Shown here piece by piece: positions 8,021 through 12,395 of a DNA stretch of 12,395 nt. Numbering within the stretch: position 1 is the stretch's first letter; every line of letters starts with the position of its first letter. The notes under the pieces are model-generated. The model saw only the letters and a list, made by a program, of their open reading frames with translations. It was not told the DNA's origin and did no database searches. The DNA lies in the NCBI GenBank assembly GCA_030248225.1, contig JASANE010030178.1:1-12395 (forward strand), written 5' to 3'. The position numbers and the translations under genes were made by a program. The stretch comes from Trileptium ribeirensis. Its lineage: Eukaryota > Nematoda > Enoplea > Enoplida > Thoracostomopsidae.

Positions 8021-9489
8021 ACAATTTAACTGTAATAAATTGGATACACATTTAATGGTTATATTGTAAATGATAGTTCACTAATGTATTGTATGAAAGT
8101 TAAGTCTTTTTCATTTTTGCAAATCGTGCGTGCCAAAGAGCGCGAAGACCGTAAATCTTTCGCTAATTTATTCAGTTTCTAAGATAATTGATAATGGTAA
8201 TGTTTATTTGGCTTGCGAAAATCTGAGTTTAACTTAAATTCATATAATTTTAGCTATGCTACATTATTTTTGTGATTTCGTTTTTGTACTTGCTGCAGTA
8301 TTATGCTAAACCAGTGCTAGGTATCAATCATAAAACAATGTTGACATAAAATAGATTGTTCGTCTCGTGACTCGTCACTTCATGAGCGGACATTTAATCC
8401 CACAAGAACTTATTAATACCGTGATAAGCTTTTAGGGACCGCATCCATGTATCGCGGCGCTGTTTTAGAAAAACTTTTACAGCAGAGTGCTAAATTTTTT
8501 TTAGGCAAATACTATTATCTACGAGTACACATTCGCAGACGTTTACCGAAGTGTTAATTTTAAATTGAATGATACTGTGAACACAAATGATTGAGATGAT
8601 ACAAATAAACTGTGAAAATAAAAATGTGCTATGACATTTTTTCTCTTGAGCCCACTGGACTAATATATACACATTATAGGAGCTTTGCGGCATCTCTAAC
8701 TTTGCTACAGCCGACATTGTTCATAATAATGTTAACCGTACAATTAATACAACCGACATGCTAAACACAGTGGGTATTGTAGCTTTACTATCGCAGTACT
8801 GCTAACCTTATCAAACCGCATTGAGAATTTGTTACGATTTGCCTGCAACAAATAGAAGTCGAAGTCAGAAATTTTCGTTTTGCCCTAATATTTCTTGATG
8901 AATGCTCGCGCTGGGATGAGATTTCTGTGATCTTACCAACATAGTGTGAGCATATGGCGCAGTTTATGAAGGAGCTATTGTTTCTACATGCTTAGGTAAA
9001 ATTCACCTGAACTAGGTAATATATTTTCGCTGGATGTTCAAGTGAACGCCAAACGTCTTATGGGGAGATTTTAAATTCGATACGTTACTGCGATAAAGTG
9101 TTTCTTTTATGTTATAAATTTTAGCTGAGCAAAAGTTGTTTTAAAGGTTTGATAATTTAAATGCCTTTTTAATTATCTTACTTTGGCAAACACGGTATTA
9201 TTTGTGGCAACTATTGTGGTTCATCTGCAGTCTGTAACAATTTAATAAAACCGTATGCACAGCATAAAATGACAAAATATTGCATTCGCCATTGCACGCT
9301 AGCTTTAAGCGTCAAACAGTCATGACAGCAATAGTCAATGATTTGTATCCAAGGTTAGTCGGCCATCTTGTTTGAAACCCGTATTATTGCTCTCGTTTTG
9401 TTATATTTGCGTTCGCAATGGATAGGTGCGCAATTGAGCGTATCGAATCGATGGCGTTATATAGATCATTTTTTTCTGAGATTATTTAG

Positions 9490-9831
9490 CATATAACAAT
9501 CCCAATCAACAATAGAAATGCAGAAATCAACAACAACAATGGCAAGGAAAGTGTGGGGTCCAATGGTGAATGGCTGAGACCAAAGCGTAAACTACATCAT
9601 ATTGTATCCGGAATGGGTGGTTATACGAGTGACAATATGTCGAACGAAGACGAGCTACCCGCTGACTCGTTGCAATATTTCTATCCGCAGTCTTCGTGGT
9701 TTCTTGGCAAAATCGGCTTTAATGACGGTGGTTTTGTTGCATCCAAAGTTTTAAGAAGCCGTGCACTATTTCGTTTTATTACCGGCGGTAATACGCTGCT
9801 TCATGAATTTTCAGCAAGTCCACGATACTAG
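9490..9831 (+). CDS. ACP5: Tartrate-resistant acid phosphatase type 5-like, terminal exon
   Basis: The last exon, 113 codons plus a TAG stop. It opens with HI, completing the NLQHI join from the previous exon in phase 0. From about residue 36 HHIVSGMGGY aligns with the family's YVLSGAGN strand; GKIGFNDGGFVASKV with the YGTEDSLGGFAYVEI strand pair; and GNTLLHEFSASPRY with the C-terminal GKSLFKTRLPRR. Residues 2-34, rich in Asn (INNNNGKES), form an insertion where vertebrate ACP5 has only a few residues. The acceptor AG is at 9488-9489 after a T-rich tract, and an in-frame stop formed by that same TAG (9487-9489) marks the limit of the coding frame. The sequence is complete to the stop, with no frameshift. 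Alignment is from memory of the family, so small offsets are possible. Confidence 0.87.
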   Translation, partial: HITIPINNRNAEINNNNGKESVGSNGEWLRPKRKLHHIVSGMGGYTSDNMSNEDELPADSLQYFYPQSSWFLGKIGFNDGGFVASKVLRSRALFRFITGGNTLLHEFSASPRY

Positions 9832-10070
9832 AATCACGATAGTCATGTTGTCAAAAACTCCGTGTTATGCCTATAATTTTAATGAGATTTTGTGGCATAC
9901 CATCTTGTCAACATACATATTGTCTAAATACAAATATCGATGTTTTCATAAAAAATACAGATAATACACCGCATCGGCTAAACTGTGTATGTTACTATTA
10001 ATTCGCGGAAAATTATTAGCTAAGAGTGTAGGCGACAAGTTGTAAATAAAAAGTGTAGTAACAAAAGGGG
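9832..10070 (+). other. Presumed 3' untranslated region of the ACP5-like gene
   Basis: Non-coding, AT-rich sequence after the stop codon, ended by the first canonical AATAAA and a GT-rich stretch (GTGTAG...GGGGTGTATC) that could serve as the downstream cleavage element. The end is an estimate. Confidence 0.5.
10045..10050 (+). terminator. Candidate polyadenylation signal AATAAA
   Basis: The first AATAAA after the ACP5-like stop codon, 214 bases downstream, with G/T-rich sequence 10-40 bases beyond. Hexamers like this are frequent in AT-rich DNA, so it is plausible but unproven. Confidence 0.5.
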
Positions 10071-10799
10071 TGTATCATACACTCTCGGAAATTGACTTAC
10101 AGTGTGGGTGCAACCTTGATTACAAATATTATACGATCGCGACACAGATGGAGCAAGAAGTTTTAAACAATGGGGACATTATAACATGAACGCCGGAAAA
10201 ATCATGTTCAAACTTCAAATACTCATAGTAGCACTGGTTTATCACTATATCAGTTTAATGTGACCCACAGCATGCCAATATATCAGTGAAAGTATTCATC
10301 AATTTCTCTTGAATGCTTTAATTTGCTGTTTGGAACAAAAAACTTTCATTGTGAACCTATTACTTAATATCGTGCATTTTTATGCAGTGAACTACGTTGT
10401 TGTTAAATGTATATGTAGTGCGCAGCGCAAAACAATCTTTAGCAAACCGACAATTAATAATATTCAGATAATTAAAATTATTGCCTGTATGGCACTTTCT
10501 GTGCATTTAATTTATAAAGTATCATTTTAGTCCAAATCTATCAACACAATTACAGGTCAATGTGTATGCAGCGAAGTAACTATTAATTATTATCTACTAA
10601 TACATGAGTTTTATACTAAACCTTTATAGATGGAACATGTTTGAAATATTGTAGATTGCGTTCATAGCGAAATCACTTCTAACGAATCGAAAAAATACTA
10701 TAAAGACAGTTTTACCACATCCACCCTTATTTTAGGTTAGACAGTTTGGCGGGGTCTAACGTACATTCCATTGTAGTAGAATATTGATTACAAACGTGT

Positions 10800-10855
10800 T
10801 CACTCCATAGGCGCAAATCCCTTGGAGGAGCGGGGCAAAGGACGCGTCCACCCCC
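10800..10855 (-). repeat. Small GC-rich patch, possible dispersed-repeat fragment
   Basis: On the minus strand it reads GGGGGGTGGACGCGTCC, then TTTGCCCCGCTCC and GGGATTTGCGCCTATGG. The patch stands out from its AT-rich surroundings, and its style (G-run, GCCCC, GCGCCTATG) resembles short interspersed repeats seen in many invertebrate genomes. No ends or target-site duplications could be identified. Confidence 0.3.
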
Positions 10856-11220
10856 CATTATTTTCACAAAAATATATTTTATATCTATTCTACTTGTGTA
10901 TGCAAACACCTATTCGTTCCCCCAAAATTGTATTGCCTCCAATGTTAATGATGGATTTGCGACAATGGTTCACTGTACAATACACTCCACTATATTTACT
11001 AAAGGTCGGAGAGTTCCGAGCAACTCCGAACATTGGGTTTAATTTAATTGTGATTTGAAAAAAAAAACGAAAATCCTAATTCCAGATCTTGATTCCTAGC
11101 TAATAAAAATCATGTATTAATCATAACAACATATAATTCATAAATTAATTGTGGAGATACATATGAATACTGAATACTCTCGAAAAACAGATATACACCG
11201 TACAAATAATTATCGTTCTC

Positions 11221-11335
11221 TTTACCGTTAAAGAAGGCATTAATTTAGCAAAAATGCAGGTTTCAACACTGTAGTTGTTGAACTCTAACTTAAACATGGC
11301 CGCAGACTATGTTACGTTGTAGGCACGGGTATCCT
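11221..11335 (+). repeat. Possible diverged dispersed repeat, copy 2
   Basis: The same ordered landmarks as at 7138-7290, in direct orientation: TTTACCGTT, CATTAATTTAGCA, and CTATGTTACGTTGTAGGC. The sequence between them is poorly conserved. Confidence 0.3.
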
Positions 11336-11676
11336 TTGATTACGAATCATGGATAGACTGCGATAGACTATATAAAATTGGATACACCATCAAATGTACA
11401 AAATCGGAAATATAAATTTAGCTGTTTTAGTAAAAATTATAGAAATAGATCACATAGCTAGTGTTTACAATGGTTACTTTATATACTTTGTAATTCATGA
11501 AAGTTTGTTGCAACTCTAATAATTCAGCAATGTGTTCGATGAGATTCGGCTTAATTTTTTCTGTTGATGTTGAAGCTCAATTTTTCGTATATGACCTCGG
11601 CTATCGGGGTCAAGTGTTTTAACATTACGATGATTCAGGTCATCATAAGCCCGTTTTTTAAATTTATCATTTGTAG

Positions 11677-11760
11677 CGACAAGCGAACCGATTTAGCTCA
11701 AATTTTCACAGCTGATGTGCCCTTAGATGGCTTGCCTGGAAACAATATATGCACTATAAT
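11677..11760 (+). CDS. Candidate 84-nt internal exon, product unknown
   Basis: An open segment bounded by a plausible acceptor (pyrimidine-rich, ending TTTGTAG at 11676) and a strong donor (GTAAGT at 11761). Only one frame is open: it starts after one base, encodes DKRTDLAQIFTADVPLDG and continues LPGNNICTI, and ends in a split codon. Its 84 nt keep phase on both sides. The residue composition looks more protein-like than the surrounding AT-driven frames. I do not recognise the family and see no partner exon in the window. It could belong to a downstream gene continuing past the right edge, or be chance. Confidence 0.28.
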
Positions 11761-12395
11761 GTAAGTCATAACCGACTAAATTATTTTTTGAGTGTTGTGT
11801 TTAGAAAATCTTGTTGGGGCTTTTTGGTCATAGATAGGTCTCAAACGTTATCTAAAGCAGTTAATATACCATTTGATTCGCATTGAGTCGCTCTATACGT
11901 TCCCAGACATAATGATCACGTTAGGTTTATATGTGATGCATCACATCTGATGCGTTTAATGCTAGCCAAAATTTTTGTTACAGTTAGCATAAAGTTATTA
12001 AAAATAAATACATATAATATAGAATTATACTAATAGGTTATAAACCCAACTGGATTACTGTAATATCTAGTTATATACATCCTGATTTGAAAGATTCATC
12101 TCCTGTACATAAGCTTGTAATTGAATTAATACGATTGTTGTAATATCTAACTTGTTTTTTTTTGTTTTTTTAAAAATGTTAAAATTGAATTAGCGGGAAT
12201 GTTTGGGGTCGATAGGTGATTGGTTGGCTTGAATACTTGTAAATGTCTGCCCCTGATTTGAGTCCAGTTGTTGACGATGATTGATTTGATAAACTAAGAT
12301 TGTTTTTTACTAACATTGTAAGGATGCGCCTGGGAGTGAGAACCAATAGTTAGCAACTGTCTGATTTACCTTTCCACTATTTTCCACAAGACCAA
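11761..12395. other. AT-rich stretch to the right edge, no gene recognised
   Basis: It contains a perfect 16-bp palindrome (ATGTGATGCATCACAT) at 11931-11946, short T runs near 12150-12170, and a less AT-rich final 200 bases without a recognisable reading frame. Confidence 0.55.
11931..11946. repeat. Perfect 16-bp palindrome
   Basis: ATGTGATGCATCACAT equals its reverse complement. It is isolated. It might be a dimer-binding site; nothing nearby indicates a regulated gene. Confidence 0.75.

Larger units (their letters stand above)
6088..9489 (+). other. Intron between the two ACP5-like exons
   Basis: A 3,402-bp phase-0 intron starting GTAATG and ending TTTTTTCTGAGATTATTTAG. Joining the two exons gives NLQ followed by HI, as expected of the family. 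It contains the TCGGCTCG-rich block (6240-6420), an unrecognised open frame at 6485-6787, a diverged dispersed segment near 7138-7290, and a hairpin-forming patch near 7980-8020. I see no nested gene on either strand. Confidence 0.8.
10071..11676. other. Intergenic or intronic AT-rich stretch
   Basis: No recognised gene on either strand. Short open frames here (for example 10309-10530) have ordinary AT-driven composition and no recognisable motif. It contains a GC-rich patch at about 10800-10855 and a diverged segment similar to 7138-7290 at about 11221-11335. Confidence 0.55.

Noticed and set aside
9761..9964. Second open frame overlapping the terminal ACP5-like exon
   Set aside because: Out-of-frame shadow of the real exon and 3' untranslated sequence.
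1..12395. tRNA, rRNA or CRISPR features
   Set aside because: I looked for the tRNA B-box (GGTTCRANNCC) on both strands and found only a partial match inside the ACP5-like exon. No rRNA-like blocks and no short spaced direct repeats typical of CRISPR are present.

Overview
This is a eukaryotic, almost certainly invertebrate animal, genomic window. It is AT-rich and mostly non-coding. It carries a spliced gene with GT-AG introns, a broken Polinton/Maverick-type integrase and several unrelated tandem-repeat arrays. I could not name the species. Only a few hundred bases are convincingly coding; most longer open frames are chance or products of repeats whose unit is a multiple of three.

Layout. 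Positions 1-832 (minus strand, running off the left edge) hold a degraded integrase with two single-base homopolymer frameshifts and one in-frame stop. A T-rich tract follows at about 967-1127, then an unassigned stretch to about 2050. From about 2050 to 5245 at least four different tandem-repeat families lie one after another: a ~175-bp repeat with a ~350-bp dimeric higher-order period (2050-3215), a 72-bp repeat (about 3463-3650), a 57-60-bp repeat (about 4080-4225), and a 108-bp satellite of eight units (4415-5245), each built around a near-perfect 22-bp palindrome. A GC-rich block with quadruplex-forming potential on both strands (4260-4405) abuts the 108-bp array.

The one recognisable host gene is on the plus strand: the last two exons of a tartrate-resistant acid phosphatase type 5 (ACP5/purple acid phosphatase) homologue, at 5940-6087 and 9490-9831, joined in phase 0 over a 3,402-bp intron, with a candidate poly(A) signal at 10045-10050. 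They supply the C-terminal part of the metallophosphatase fold, including the GHxP and GHDHN metal-binding motifs. The N-terminal exons are not visible in the 5.9 kb upstream. Either the satellites and integrase remnant lie inside a large upstream intron, or this is a partial gene copy.

The intron contains a compositionally odd block of repeated TCGGCTCG-like motifs (about 6240-6420). Downstream of the gene, to the right edge, I see AT-rich sequence, a small GC-rich patch that may be a dispersed repeat, and one exon-like open segment (11677-11760) with good splice signals but no recognised product. I found no rRNA, tRNA or CRISPR features.
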